Made by a program: the position numbers and the translations under genes. A stretch of 64,000 bases of DNA from Microbacterium sp. LWO13-1.2 (lineage in GTDB: Bacteria > Actinomycetota > Actinomycetes > Actinomycetales > Microbacteriaceae), in NCBI RefSeq assembly GCF_038397725.1, contig NZ_CP151634.1, positions 744,001-808,000 on the forward strand, in the 5' to 3' direction. The notes beneath the pieces are model-generated. The model was not told where the DNA came from. It did no database searches and saw only the letters and a program-made list of their open reading frames with translations. Below are positions 42,442 through 50,848 of this stretch, piece after piece. Numbering within the stretch: the first letter of the stretch is position 1; each line of letters opens with the position of its first letter.

Positions 42442-43626
42442 TCAGCCCCGCCCCAGCACCGCCCCCATAGCCGCAACCGCCTCGTCCAGAATCGGCCGCG
42501 GCGTAGCGAACACGACCCTCACATAGTCCTCATACCCGCGCCCGAGCAACCGCCCCTCGGTGAGCACGACCCCCGCCTGCTCGCGGAAGAACTCCGCCGG
42601 CGGTCCATCAATCCCCAGCGCCTTCGTATCGATCCACCCGATATAGGTCGCCTCCGGCGCCCGATACACCGCACCAGGCAGATGCTCCGAAACCAGCGAT
42701 CCGAGCAGCGACCGCGATCCATCCAGATACGCGAGAACCCCGTCGAGCCACGGCTTCCCCAGTCGGTATGCGGCGGTCGACGCCACCACACCCAGCGTCG
42801 CCGCGCCGTGCTGCACCGAGAACCCGAACCCGCGGTAGAGCTCCTGGTCGGCGTCGTTCGAGGTGATCAGCTGCGCGGTCTTGAGCCCCGGTATGTTCCA
42901 CGCCTTCGACGCGCTCGTGCCGGTCACGGTGTGCGCGGCCGTCGCATCCGACACCGACGCGTACGGGATGAACGGCCGCCCGTCGAAGCGCAGCGGCGCG
43001 TGGATCTCATCGGCGAACACCCGCCCGCCGTGCCGTTCGACGATCTCAGCGATGGCTTCCAACTCGGCCCGTGAAGCTACCGTGCCGGTGGGGTTGTGCG
43101 GGTTGCACAGCACGAGGGTGCGCGCACCGGCGGCGAACGCGTCATCGATGCGCTGCAGATCGTGCTGCCAGCGACCGTCGACCTCGACACCAGGAACCTC
43201 GATCACCGGATGCCCGATCGCGGGCAGGTACGAGAGGAACGGCATGTACGCCGGCGTCGGCACGATCACCGGCGACCCGGCCGGCGCGTACTCCTCGACG
43301 GCCACCCGGAGCACCGCCATCACATCGGAGACGGGATGCACACGCTCGGGATCAACCGCCCAGCCGTACTCGTCGCGCATCCAGTCCGACGTCGCGACAC
43401 CGAGCTCCGCCGCCACCGGGGGCGAGAGGTAGCCGAGGTTCTCCTCGTCGATCGCGCGATGCATGGCCGCGGCGATCTCGGCGGCGACGCCGAAGTCCAT
43501 CTCCGCCACCCAGGCGCCGATGCGTCCGGGGTGCAGACTCCACTTACGGCTCTCCGGCCGGTCGAGGTGGAACCGGGTCCGGGAGTCGAATGGATGCTGG
43601 GCTGTGCGCGTGCCGTCGTCGATCAT
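42442..43626 (-). CDS. MalY/PatB-type PLP enzyme (cystathionine beta-lyase/aminotransferase)
   Basis: A 394-residue fold-type I PLP protein. It has WVAEMDFGVAAEIAAAM, the MalY/PatB opening, then CNPHNPTGTV, the PLP Asp in VFADEIHAPLRF and the Schiff-base Lys in TGTSASKAWNIPGLKTAQLI. VRVVFATPR near the end supplies the carboxylate Arg. Such enzymes split cystathionine or cysteine conjugates, and some act as modulators or aminotransferases. It is a single gene, convergent with hsdR, outside the restriction unit, with host-like GC content. Confidence 0.9.
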   Translation of the reverse strand: MIDDGTRTAQHPFDSRTRFHLDRPESRKWSLHPGRIGAWVAEMDFGVAAEIAAAMHRAIDEENLGYLSPPVAAELGVATSDWMRDEYGWAVDPERVHPVSDVMAVLRVAVEEYAPAGSPVIVPTPAYMPFLSYLPAIGHPVIEVPGVEVDGRWQHDLQRIDDAFAAGARTLVLCNPHNPTGTVASRAELEAIAEIVERHGGRVFADEIHAPLRFDGRPFIPYASVSDATAAHTVTGTSASKAWNIPGLKTAQLITSNDADQELYRGFGFSVQHGAATLGVVASTAAYRLGKPWLDGVLAYLDGSRSLLGSLVSEHLPGAVYRAPEATYIGWIDTKALGIDGPPAEFFREQAGVVLTEGRLLGRGYEDYVRVVFATPRPILDEAVAAMGAVLGRG

Positions 43627-43838
43627 GGCGGGCGGCTCTCAGCTCACTCGCCGACATCGACAGGCGGCGCTCACCAAAGAGGAGCCGGCCTCCGCGCGCT
43701 GGCCGAGACAGGACGAGCGACGCGGCTGATCGCCGGCGGTCGTGGTCTGGATCTCGGGCACGGGGCACTCCTTCGTCGCGGAACCCCCAATCTAGGGACG
43801 CCTCCGCGCCGCCGCACGTCTCATTTCCGTCCGTGACG

Positions 43839-45485
43839 TCAGGCAGGCTTGGAGTCGGTACCTATGGCGCGGTGGATGTGGCTGCGGGCGTGGGCGATCG
43901 CGGGCGCGAGGTCGGTGTAGAGGTGGTTGTGGTGACGGAGGGACGCGATCACGCCGATGCGGGTGGCGAGCTGCAGATGTTCGGGCGGGATCCCTTTGAT
44001 GAGGACTGTGATCCCGCGGCGCTCGAGGGTGTGGACGAGTTCGGTGAGGACCTGGGCGCCCGTGGCATCGAGGACCTGCAGGCCGGAGAGGCGCAGGATC
44101 ACCACGGACACGTTCTGGATGGCTCCGATGCCGGTGACGATGCGCTCGGCTGCGCCGAAAAACAGGGCCCCGTCGAGGCGGAACACAGCGATGCGTTCAT
44201 CCCCGGGCTCCGCGGGCGGGGGAAGCTCTTCCCGGTGGACGCCAGCGGAGTTCGCGAGGCGGCGCAAGGTGAAGAACGCAGCGGCGAGGATGCCGATCCC
44301 AACGGCGTAGATGAGGTCGACGCTTACGGTGATCACCGCGGTGATCACGAATACAGCCGCGTCGGAGCGGGTGGAGCGGAGGATCGTGCGGACGGTGGTG
44401 AGGGAGATCATCCGGATTGCGGTCACCATCAGCACCCCCGACAGGGCAGCAAGGGGAATGATCGAGACAACGGTGCTGGCGACGTAGACGACGATCAACA
44501 GGATCAAGGAGTGGACGATGGCCGCGAGGCGGGTGCGGCCGCCGGAGCGGATGTTCACCGCCGTGCGAGCGATCGCGCCCGTCGCAGGCATCCCCCCGAA
44601 CAGTCCGGATCCGAGGGAGGCGAGGCCCTGGCCGACGAGTTCCCGGTCGGCGTCGTACGGGCCGGTGTCGGAGATCGAGGCGGCGACTCGTGCGGACAGA
44701 AGCGACTCGATCGCCGCGAGCGCCGCGATCGTGAACGCCGGCCCCACCAGCGCCAGCACCGTCGCTGGATCCCCGATCGGGAGGATCGGGGCGGGCAGCG
44801 ATGTGGGGAGTTCCCCGATCGTCGGCACCGGAACCCGGAACACCACAACCAGCACGGTGACCACGATGATCGCGATGATCGAGCCGGGGAGCGCCCGGTG
44901 CAGTTTCGGGGCCAGCACCATGATCGCCGCGACGCCAGCTGCGACGGCCAGCGACCACCACATCGGGCCCAGATCGACCGTCCCGGCTGCTTCGATGGCT
45001 GCGATAGCGGCGCTACTGCTGTGGCCGGCGACCACCCCGAGAGCAGCTGGGATCTGCTGCAGGAAGATGATGATCGCGATCCCCAGCGTGAAGCCCTCGA
45101 TGACAGGCCACGGGATGAAGGTCACCCCGTTCCCCAGGCGCAGCATCCCCGCGAGGAGCACGATAGCCCCGGCCATCACGCACACCAAGGGGAGAACGGT
45201 GATCCCGTGAGTTGCGATCACCGGGCCGAGAACGACGACCATCGCCCCAGTGGGGCCGGAGACCTGCACGTTGGACCCACCGAAGACGGCCGCAATGACC
45301 CCGGCGATGATTGCGGTCACCAGACCGGAGGCGGCGCCTGCACCCGAGGACACCCCGAATGCCAGAGCGAGAGGCAGCGCCACGACGCCGACCGTCACGC
45401 CGGCGAGCAGATCTCGCCGCCACGACCGCGGGACCTCCCGGTAGTCCGCCCATCGGGGCAGCAGCCCGACCAGTCCTCGAGTCAT
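43839..45485 (-). CDS. SulP-family inorganic anion transporter with STAS domain
   Basis: A 548-residue SLC26/SulP carrier. About 12-14 hydrophobic segments include the signature AGVTVGVVALPLALAFGVSSGAG near the start, GPTGAMVVVLGPV, and the LLSARVAASISDTGPYDADRELVGQGLAS loop. A C-terminal cytosolic STAS domain follows (RIAVFRLDGALFFGAAERI ... LSGLQVLDATGAQVLTELVHTLERRGITVLI). It moves sulfate, bicarbonate or a similar anion. It lies 20 bp downstream of an ArsR gene on the same strand, so it is probably under that repressor. Confidence 0.92.
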   Translation of the reverse strand: MTRGLVGLLPRWADYREVPRSWRRDLLAGVTVGVVALPLALAFGVSSGAGAASGLVTAIIAGVIAAVFGGSNVQVSGPTGAMVVVLGPVIATHGITVLPLVCVMAGAIVLLAGMLRLGNGVTFIPWPVIEGFTLGIAIIIFLQQIPAALGVVAGHSSSAAIAAIEAAGTVDLGPMWWSLAVAAGVAAIMVLAPKLHRALPGSIIAIIVVTVLVVVFRVPVPTIGELPTSLPAPILPIGDPATVLALVGPAFTIAALAAIESLLSARVAASISDTGPYDADRELVGQGLASLGSGLFGGMPATGAIARTAVNIRSGGRTRLAAIVHSLILLIVVYVASTVVSIIPLAALSGVLMVTAIRMISLTTVRTILRSTRSDAAVFVITAVITVSVDLIYAVGIGILAAAFFTLRRLANSAGVHREELPPPAEPGDERIAVFRLDGALFFGAAERIVTGIGAIQNVSVVILRLSGLQVLDATGAQVLTELVHTLERRGITVLIKGIPPEHLQLATRIGVIASLRHHNHLYTDLAPAIAHARSHIHRAIGTDSKPA

Positions 45486-45505
45486 CGGTGCGACCCTGGG
45501 ATCTG

Positions 45506-45880
45506 TTACGCCGTGCCGGGGCGCGAAATGTCGGGAAGCGACGCGGCGGATACCAGCTGCTGCTGAGTCGAGTACAGCACCTCGGTCAGCAAGGCGCGGG
45601 CCGCGCCGAGAAGATCCACGACCTGTGGATGCGCCACCCGGTAGAACACCAGGCTTCCTCGACGTTCGGCTGAAACAAGATGATGCTTACGGAGCACCGA
45701 CAGGTGCTGCGACAGATGCGACGCCTCCAGCCCCGTATCAGCCAGCAGGTCGGCCACCGAGGTCTCCGGTTGTGAAGACAGCACCTCCAGCACCCGCACC
45801 CGCACCGGATGCGAGAGCCCCTTGAACAGGTTCGCCTTCACTTCGTACAACGGACGCTGCGCACCCCACGTCTCCGCCAC
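45506..45880 (-). CDS. ArsR-family transcriptional regulator of the SulP unit
   Basis: A 124-residue winged-helix regulator: LFKGLSHPVRVRVLEVLSSQPETSVADLLADTGLEASHLSQHLSVLRKHHLVSAERRGSLVFYRV. There are no cysteines in the usual metal sites. The GTG start at 45880 has GGAGGT upstream. It precedes the SulP transporter in the same operon and is divergent from a gene for a small membrane protein. The palindromes at 45897-45919 lie in the shared promoter, and a matching site precedes the PhnA-like gene 0.6 kb away. Confidence 0.9.
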   Translation of the reverse strand: MAETWGAQRPLYEVKANLFKGLSHPVRVRVLEVLSSQPETSVADLLADTGLEASHLSQHLSVLRKHHLVSAERRGSLVFYRVAHPQVVDLLGAARALLTEVLYSTQQQLVSAASLPDISRPGTA

Positions 45881-45896
45881 AAGAACACCTCCAGTT

Positions 45897-45919
45897 TGAT
45901 GAATCCATCATATGATGGA
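45897..45919. promoter_or_regulatory. Overlapping ArsR-type palindromes
   Basis: TGATG-AATC-CATCA (45897-45910) overlaps the perfect 16-bp palindrome TCCATCATATGATGGA (45904-45919). TATGAT inside it can serve as -10 of the rightward promoter. The first form recurs at 46530-46543. Confidence 0.65.
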
Positions 45920-45963
45920 AATACACATTCCTTGTTCGCACCGCTGCACCGATTGGACTTGCG

Positions 45964-46143
45964 ATGAAGAACGCCTTCGCTCTCACCCTCACACTAGGGT
46001 TGCTGCTGTTCGGGATCTGGCTCCTCGGCACCGCGTTCTCCGCCGCAACCGGGCAGGCACTTGTCTTCATCGGCGGCCTGCTCTGCATTGCCCTGGCCTG
46101 GATGATCCCCCTGCTCATCCTTCCCTCCCGTGAACGACGCTAA
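45964..46143 (+). CDS. 59-residue two-helix membrane protein
   Basis: A small ORF of 59 codons: basic start MKNAF, helix ALTLTLGLLLFGIWLLGTAF, short SAATGQ turn, helix ALVFIGGLLCIALAWMIPLLIL, and a basic tail PSRERR. It is a plausible small inner-membrane hairpin. No strong Shine-Dalgarno is visible. It lies directly right of the ArsR operator and overlaps the next gene by 14 bases, implying coupling. A frame of 73 codons on the same DNA (45912-46133) is Arg/His-rich and looks like its shadow. Confidence 0.6.
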   Translation: MKNAFALTLTLGLLLFGIWLLGTAFSAATGQALVFIGGLLCIALAWMIPLLILPSRERR

Positions 46144-46510
46144 CCCCACCACACTGCACCGCGAGCTTCCGCACGTGCGCCGCGCCACCCTGACCTGCAC
46201 ATATCAGTCACCGACTGGGAAACCTATCCAGCTCCGCCGCGGGGCCCATGTCCACGTCGGCTCCCCCGATCACCCACGCCAAGGATTCGAGTTCGTCCTC
46301 ACCGCCGACGGGCACGGATGGGTACCCGCACGCCACCTCACGAACGACCGCCCCACGGCCGTCATCCGCTTCGCCTACGACACCAGCGAACTCGATGCCA
46401 CCGAGGGCGACCGCGTCACCGTCGTCGTCGACGACCCGCACACCGGGCAATCCTGGTGCCGCACCCGTGACGGGCGCGAAGGATGGCTCCCCCGCCACAT
46501 GCTCGGCTGA
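46130..46510 (+). CDS. Small protein with two SH3-like repeats
   Basis: A 126-residue cytosolic protein with a GTG start inside the preceding small ORF. Two related halves are visible, the first ending GFEFVLTADGHGWVPARHL and the second SWCRTRDGREGWLPRHMLG, each with the GW-[VL]P-xH-[LM] ending of variant bacterial SH3 barrels. I do not know its partner. It is co-transcribed with the 59-residue membrane protein, probably under the ArsR regulator. Confidence 0.65.
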   Translation: MNDANPTTLHRELPHVRRATLTCTYQSPTGKPIQLRRGAHVHVGSPDHPRQGFEFVLTADGHGWVPARHLTNDRPTAVIRFAYDTSELDATEGDRVTVVVDDPHTGQSWCRTRDGREGWLPRHMLG

Positions 46511-46529
46511 CCTCACCCGCCCTGCGGTG

Positions 46530-46543
46530 TGATGAGTTCATCA
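46530..46543. promoter_or_regulatory. Second ArsR-type site TGATG-AGTT-CATCA
   Basis: A 14-bp palindrome 21 bp before the PhnA-like ATG, with the same TGATG-N4-CATCA frame as the site beside the arsR-like gene. It suggests that the PhnA-like gene belongs to the same regulon. Confidence 0.5.
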
Positions 46544-46564
46544 TGCCGCGGTATCGTGGAGAGC

Positions 46565-46921
46565 ATGGTCGACGCGCTTCCTCTCTGCCCTTCCTGCTCC
46601 GGTGAGCACACCTACGAAATGAGCACGCTCTACGTCTGCCCGCTGTGCGGATTCGAATGGGCCGCGTCCACGCCGTCAGACAACGAGACTGCTCCGCAAG
46701 GCCTCGTCGTGAAAGACGCGGTCGGCAACGTGCTCGCCGACGGAGACACAGTCGTGGTGACGTCCTCGATCAAGGTGAAAGGCTCTCCGCAGGGCATCAA
46801 GGCCGGAACGAAAATCCGCAACATCCGCCTCATCGACCCTGTGAACGGGCACGATGTCGACTGCAAGGTTGATGGATTCGGAGCCATGCTGCTGAAATCG
46901 AGCCTCGTGAAAAAGGCCTGA
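46565..46921 (+). CDS. PhnA/YjdM-family zinc-ribbon protein
   Basis: A 118-residue protein with an N-terminal zinc ribbon of four cysteines (LCPSCSGEHTYEM, VCPLCGFEW). A PhnA-type beta domain follows (VKDAVGNVLADGDTVVVTSSIKVKGS, GTKIRNIRLID, DVDCKVDGFGAMLLKSSLVKK). Despite its older name it is not the phosphonoacetate hydrolase, and its role is not established. GGAGAGC precedes ATG 46565. A candidate ArsR site lies just upstream. Confidence 0.92.
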   Translation: MVDALPLCPSCSGEHTYEMSTLYVCPLCGFEWAASTPSDNETAPQGLVVKDAVGNVLADGDTVVVTSSIKVKGSPQGIKAGTKIRNIRLIDPVNGHDVDCKVDGFGAMLLKSSLVKKA

Positions 46922-47073
46922 CCAGGCCGCGAGGCGCGAGGCTCGATCCGCGAACCGGAGTACTGGTACAAGTGCTATCAGACCGATCCGGTCGATCCTT
47001 CGATCTCGACGCGCACCTCGATCCACCGCACCGCAGCGGTCCCGCCCGAGGAGCGCGCCTCTAAGCTGGCCGC

Positions 47074-47502
47074 ATGCAAATCGAGGATGTCTTCACAGCT
47101 GTGGCCATCGGGTTCGAGGCGCTGGGCGCAGGCGCCATCGTGGTCGGACTTGCGATCGCGGTCGTGCTCGGCGTGCGCTCACTTCGGCGCGGCGAGAGCG
47201 GCCGGAAGGCATTCGCAGTGGTGCGCAACGCCCTGGGCTCAGCGATCCTGCTCGGACTGGAGATCCTCGTCGCCGCTGACCTCATCCGCACGATCACGTC
47301 GAAGCCATCCATCGAGAGCGCGCTGGTCCTCGGCCTGATCGTCCTGATCCGGACCGTCCTGTCGATCTCCATCCAGATCGAGATCGAAGGCGTCGTGCCA
47401 TGGCGACGTGCGCTGCTGCGCAGCGGCGGGAGCATGCTCGCCGACGCCATCGATCGCGACAGGCAGGCTTCGGACCAGCACCCTGAAGACTCTCCGAAAT
47501 GA
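47074..47502 (+). CDS. DUF1622 membrane protein
   Basis: A 142-residue inner-membrane protein of the DUF1622 family. Three hydrophobic helices are visible (VFTAVAIGFEALGAGAIVVGLAIAVVLGV, ALGSAILLGLEILVAADLIRTI, SALVLGLIVLIRTVLSISIQIEIEG), with the conserved GLEILVAADLIRTI core and an acidic tail. Function is unknown. It may be a stand-alone gene ahead of the copper group. Confidence 0.85.
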   Translation: MQIEDVFTAVAIGFEALGAGAIVVGLAIAVVLGVRSLRRGESGRKAFAVVRNALGSAILLGLEILVAADLIRTITSKPSIESALVLGLIVLIRTVLSISIQIEIEGVVPWRRALLRSGGSMLADAIDRDRQASDQHPEDSPK

Positions 47503-47593
47503 GGCCGACCGCATCGTCTGACGAGAGAGCTGCGCCTGTCGTCGAGTAGGCGGAGAGTCAGGGTCACCGCAGCGCTGATGGGAAGATGGTGAC

Positions 47594-48199
47594 ATGACCC
47601 CGTCGAGGAAGCCCGCCGTTCTGCGCGGCTTCGCGGCGGCGTCGCTGGCGACATTCGCCGCACTGGCGGGTCACGTGACGGGTGGCGGGCAGATGCCCGG
47701 CCCGTTGGGCATCGTGGTGCCCTGGATCTTCTCGTTCATGGTGTGCGTGCTGCTCGCGGGGCGGAAGCTCTCCGTCCTCCGCTTGAGCATCTCCGTCGCA
47801 ATCAGCCAACTCCTGTTTCACGTCCTGTTCGTTCTCGGCATGATCGAGCCCTCCGGAATCGCAGTCGGTCACGTGCACGGCGCTCCCATCGTTCTGTCCG
47901 GCGGTGCCGGCATGACGGAGGCCGTTGTCGCGGACGGCACGATGTGGTTCGGTCACCTGCTGGCCGCGATCGCCACTGTTGCCATCGCGCATCGCGGGGA
48001 GCGGATGCTGTTCGCTCTTCGTGAGCTCGCCGTCCAGGCCGTTCTCTGGGTGCGCCGTCGCGTGGATGCTGTGCTGGGCTCGCCCGAGCTCCTCGACGTG
48101 CGCGATCTCGGCCTGGCGCTGGACCGCACTCGCCCTCTCGAGTCGCGGATACTGGCGACTCTTCGGGGTCGCGCCCCACCTGCGGCTCACGCGATCTGA
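47594..48199 (+). CDS. Hypothetical polytopic membrane protein of the copper group
   Basis: A 201-residue protein with about four to five hydrophobic segments. Histidines line the helices and loops (AGHVTGGGQ, LLFHVLFV, IAVGHVHGAPIVLSGG, MWFGHLLAAIATVAIAHRG), followed by a cytosolic C-terminal third. I do not recognise a named family. It precedes copC on the same strand by 113 bp, and membrane proteins of this look often accompany CopC/PCuAC genes, so a copper-related role is inferred only. Confidence 0.7.
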   Translation: MTPSRKPAVLRGFAAASLATFAALAGHVTGGGQMPGPLGIVVPWIFSFMVCVLLAGRKLSVLRLSISVAISQLLFHVLFVLGMIEPSGIAVGHVHGAPIVLSGGAGMTEAVVADGTMWFGHLLAAIATVAIAHRGERMLFALRELAVQAVLWVRRRVDAVLGSPELLDVRDLGLALDRTRPLESRILATLRGRAPPAAHAI

Positions 48200-48312
48200 T
48201 CCGCACCGGTTCTCATCTGACACCGGTGTGTTCCCGCCCGGGCGCAGTGCGCACCCAGGGCTTCTGAACAACCGTTGGCGTCGCCTGTCGGCGCCCGACG
48301 AGAGGCTTTCTC

Positions 48313-48924
48313 ATGTCCTTATTGCGCCGAATCGGTGCCGGACTGGCGGTCGTCCTGATCGCCGTGCTGGCGACTGCGGTACCGGCATCCGCCCACGACC
48401 AATTGGCCTCCAGTACGCCGGCAGAAGGCGAAGCGTTGGAGACCGCTCCAGACGAGGTCGTGATGACGTTCACGGGCGATCTCATCGTCCTCGATGCGTC
48501 GATGACGGGAGCGGTGGTCATGGTCGTCGATGCGTCAGGACGCGACTGGGTCTCGGGAGAGATCGTCGTCGATGGACGCACGGTGACCGCGCAGCTCGAA
48601 GCCGGCATGCCGGTCGCGGGCTATCAGGTGCGGTGGCAGGTCGTCTCTGAGGACGGGCATCCCATCTCGGGGGCGATCCCGTTCACGATCGGCGACGCTG
48701 CTCCGCTGGTCACGGCCGGGAACAGCGACAGCGCGACGAACAGTGACGCCGCCACAACAGATCAGATCGCAGACGAATCGAGCAGCGTCGTTCGGATGCT
48801 GCTCGTCGGGGCAGGCGGCGCAGCGATCGCTGCAGCCAGCTTCGCCCTCTACCGATTCCTCCGTCGCCGGAAGGCGACAGCCGCCCCGCCGGACTCCGGC
48901 GATGACGCGGCAGAACATATGTGA
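48313..48924 (+). CDS. CopC-domain copper-binding protein, membrane anchored
   Basis: A 203-residue exported protein. The signal peptide ends ASA, leaving His28 as the mature N-terminus (HDQLASSTPAEGEALETAPDEVVMTFTG), which is the Cu(II)-binding His of CopC folds. The second site, SEDGHPISGAIPFTI, supplies Asp and His. A Ser/Asp/Thr linker leads to one C-terminal transmembrane helix (VVRMLLVGAGGAAIAAASFALYRFL) and a basic tail. It probably hands copper to or from the lipoprotein encoded next. Confidence 0.9.
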   Translation: MSLLRRIGAGLAVVLIAVLATAVPASAHDQLASSTPAEGEALETAPDEVVMTFTGDLIVLDASMTGAVVMVVDASGRDWVSGEIVVDGRTVTAQLEAGMPVAGYQVRWQVVSEDGHPISGAIPFTIGDAAPLVTAGNSDSATNSDAATTDQIADESSSVVRMLLVGAGGAAIAAASFALYRFLRRRKATAAPPDSGDDAAEHM

Positions 48925-48937
48925 AAGGCACTACACG

Positions 48938-49471
48938 ATGAACACTTCCCAGACCCTCTCTCGCGCTGCGGCACTGCTGGCCGTCTCGCTGCTCGCTCTG
49001 ACCGGTTGCGCCACAACGGCTGCGCCGGCATCCGAGGATTCGAAACCCGCAGGTGATGTCGTGACGATCGAGGACGCGTGGGTGAAGTCCGCCCCTGACG
49101 GCATGTCCGCCGCCTTCGGGATGCTCGAGAACACCGGTGACACGGATGTGACGGTCGTCTCCGTCGAATCCGACTCCTCGTCGATGATCGAGCTGCACGA
49201 GACGGTCGAGAACGAGGCCGGAGAGATGGTGATGCGACAGATCGAGGGGGGATTCGTCATTCCTGCTGGGGGTGAGCTGGCCCTCGAGCCGGGTGCGAAC
49301 CACATCATGTTGATGGGCCTCGCACACCCGCTCGTCGCGGGCGACGAGGCCACCTTCACCCTGACGTTCTCTGACGACTCGACCTACGAATTCACCGCTC
49401 CGGTGAAGGACTACTCGGGTGCCAACGAGAGCTACGAGGAGAGCGACGACCACGAAGGCATGGATCACTGA
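48938..49471 (+). CDS. PCu(A)C-type copper chaperone lipoprotein
   Basis: A 177-residue lipoprotein. Lipobox LALTGC places the anchor at Cys24. The PCuAC domain follows (IEDAWVKSAPDGMSAAFGMLENTGD) with copper ligands His87, Met97 or Met99, His122 and Met124 (NHIMLMGL). An acidic His-rich tail (DDHEGMDH) may be an extra metal site. PCuAC proteins deliver Cu(I) to cytochrome c oxidase. It ends in TGATG with the peroxidase gene, so the two are translationally coupled. Confidence 0.92.
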   Translation: MNTSQTLSRAAALLAVSLLALTGCATTAAPASEDSKPAGDVVTIEDAWVKSAPDGMSAAFGMLENTGDTDVTVVSVESDSSSMIELHETVENEAGEMVMRQIEGGFVIPAGGELALEPGANHIMLMGLAHPLVAGDEATFTLTFSDDSTYEFTAPVKDYSGANESYEESDDHEGMDH

Positions 49472-50700
49472 TGCCGGCGCCCGCTGAGGGCGCGCCCACC
49501 GGTCCCGGTCGGTCGACCCGGCGGCAGTTCCTCCTCGGAGGGGCTGTCGCCGGGATCGGCGCGGCCGCGGCGATCGGTGTGGACTTCGCGCTCAACCGTC
49601 CAGACACGAACGAGGGCACAGCACCCTCGGCACCCATGAACGGTGATGAGAAGGTCCCCTTCTTCGGACCCCACCAGGCTGGTGTCGACACGGCCGCTCA
49701 GGCTCACGGGGTCTTCGTCGGGTTGGATCTGCACGAGGGCGTCGACGCGGCGTCTCTCGTCCGTCTGATGCGGATCCTCACCGACGATGCGGCACGGCTC
49801 ACCCAGGGGACACCGGCATTGGCCGACTCGGAACCCGAACTCGCACTGTCGCCCGCTCGTCTGACGGTCACCTTCGGGTTCGGCCCCGGGTTCGTCGCCC
49901 GAGCTGCCGTTCCGGGGCCGGGCTGGCTCGCGCCTCTTCCTGCGTTCGGCATCGACCGGCTGCAGCCGGAGTTCTCCGATGGCGATCTGCTGCTGCAGGT
50001 GAACGGCGATGACCCCCTTACGGTGGCGCACGCGATGCGCATGCTCCTGAAGGACGCGCGCGGATTCGCGACGATCCGTTGGACCCAGCACGGATTCCGG
50101 CGTGCGTACGGCACCGAGCGACCCGGGACGACGATGCGCAACCTCTTCGGCCAGGTCGACGGCACGACCAACCCGCAACCAGGAACGAAGGACTTCGACC
50201 GGGTCGTCTGGGCTGAGGATGGCTGGCTCGCCGGCGGCACCGGAGTGGTGATCCGACGCATTCGGATGGACCTGGACAAGTGGGACCGCCTCGACCGGAG
50301 CGGACGCGACGCGTCCGTCGGAAGGAGCATCGCGAATGGGGCACCGCTGACGGGGACGGGTGAGTTCGACGAACCGGACTTCGAAGCGAAGACCGCCATC
50401 GGGTTCCCGGTGATCCCGCAATTCGCCCACATCCGCCGAGCGCGCGGTGACGACGGAGAGCGCATCTTCCGCCGCGGCTACAACTACGACGAGCGTCCCC
50501 TCGGAGCAGAGGTCTCCGAATCAGGGCTCATCTTCGTCTCGTACCAGGCCGACATCGAACGCCAGTTCATCCCGATGCAGCGACGACTCGATGAGCTCGA
50601 CCTGCTCAACGAGTGGACCGTGCCCATCGGCTCCGCCGTCTTCGCGATCCCACCCGGATGCGCCGAAGACGGCTTCATCGGTGACTCCCTCCTCACCTGA
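49471..50700 (+). CDS. Tat-exported dye-decolorizing peroxidase (EfeB-like DyP)
   Basis: A 409-residue heme peroxidase. The twin-arginine signal is STRRQFLLGG (15-24) followed by an Ala/Gly-rich helix. The DyP signature GQVDG (227-231) carries the distal catalytic Asp. The proximal heme His is His320 (PQFAHIRRARG), followed by the GYNYDE loop. The EfeB group releases iron from heme or oxidises substrates outside the membrane. Coupling to the PCuAC gene ties it to extracytoplasmic metal handling here, but the efeU/efeO genes are absent. Confidence 0.93.
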   Translation: MPAPAEGAPTGPGRSTRRQFLLGGAVAGIGAAAAIGVDFALNRPDTNEGTAPSAPMNGDEKVPFFGPHQAGVDTAAQAHGVFVGLDLHEGVDAASLVRLMRILTDDAARLTQGTPALADSEPELALSPARLTVTFGFGPGFVARAAVPGPGWLAPLPAFGIDRLQPEFSDGDLLLQVNGDDPLTVAHAMRMLLKDARGFATIRWTQHGFRRAYGTERPGTTMRNLFGQVDGTTNPQPGTKDFDRVVWAEDGWLAGGTGVVIRRIRMDLDKWDRLDRSGRDASVGRSIANGAPLTGTGEFDEPDFEAKTAIGFPVIPQFAHIRRARGDDGERIFRRGYNYDERPLGAEVSESGLIFVSYQADIERQFIPMQRRLDELDLLNEWTVPIGSAVFAIPPGCAEDGFIGDSLLT

Positions 50701-50848
50701 AAGGGCCACCATGACATGCACGACAAACCGAAGCGTCCCCACACTCATCCGCAGCCGCGAGGAGTCGCGCGTTCTGCGCTCTGGCCTGGCCTCGGGCCTA
50801 TGGTGACGGAAGGAGAGATAGGCACCACCCGCCGTTGGAAGGACAGGC

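Noticed and set aside
43071..45566. 831-codon plus-strand frame
   Set aside because: Opposite strand of the SulP and MalY genes. Highly charged and without domain signals.
45912..46133. 73-codon frame starting MMEIHIPCSHRC
   Set aside because: It overlaps the better 59-residue membrane ORF in another frame and becomes Arg/His/Pro-rich like a shadow.
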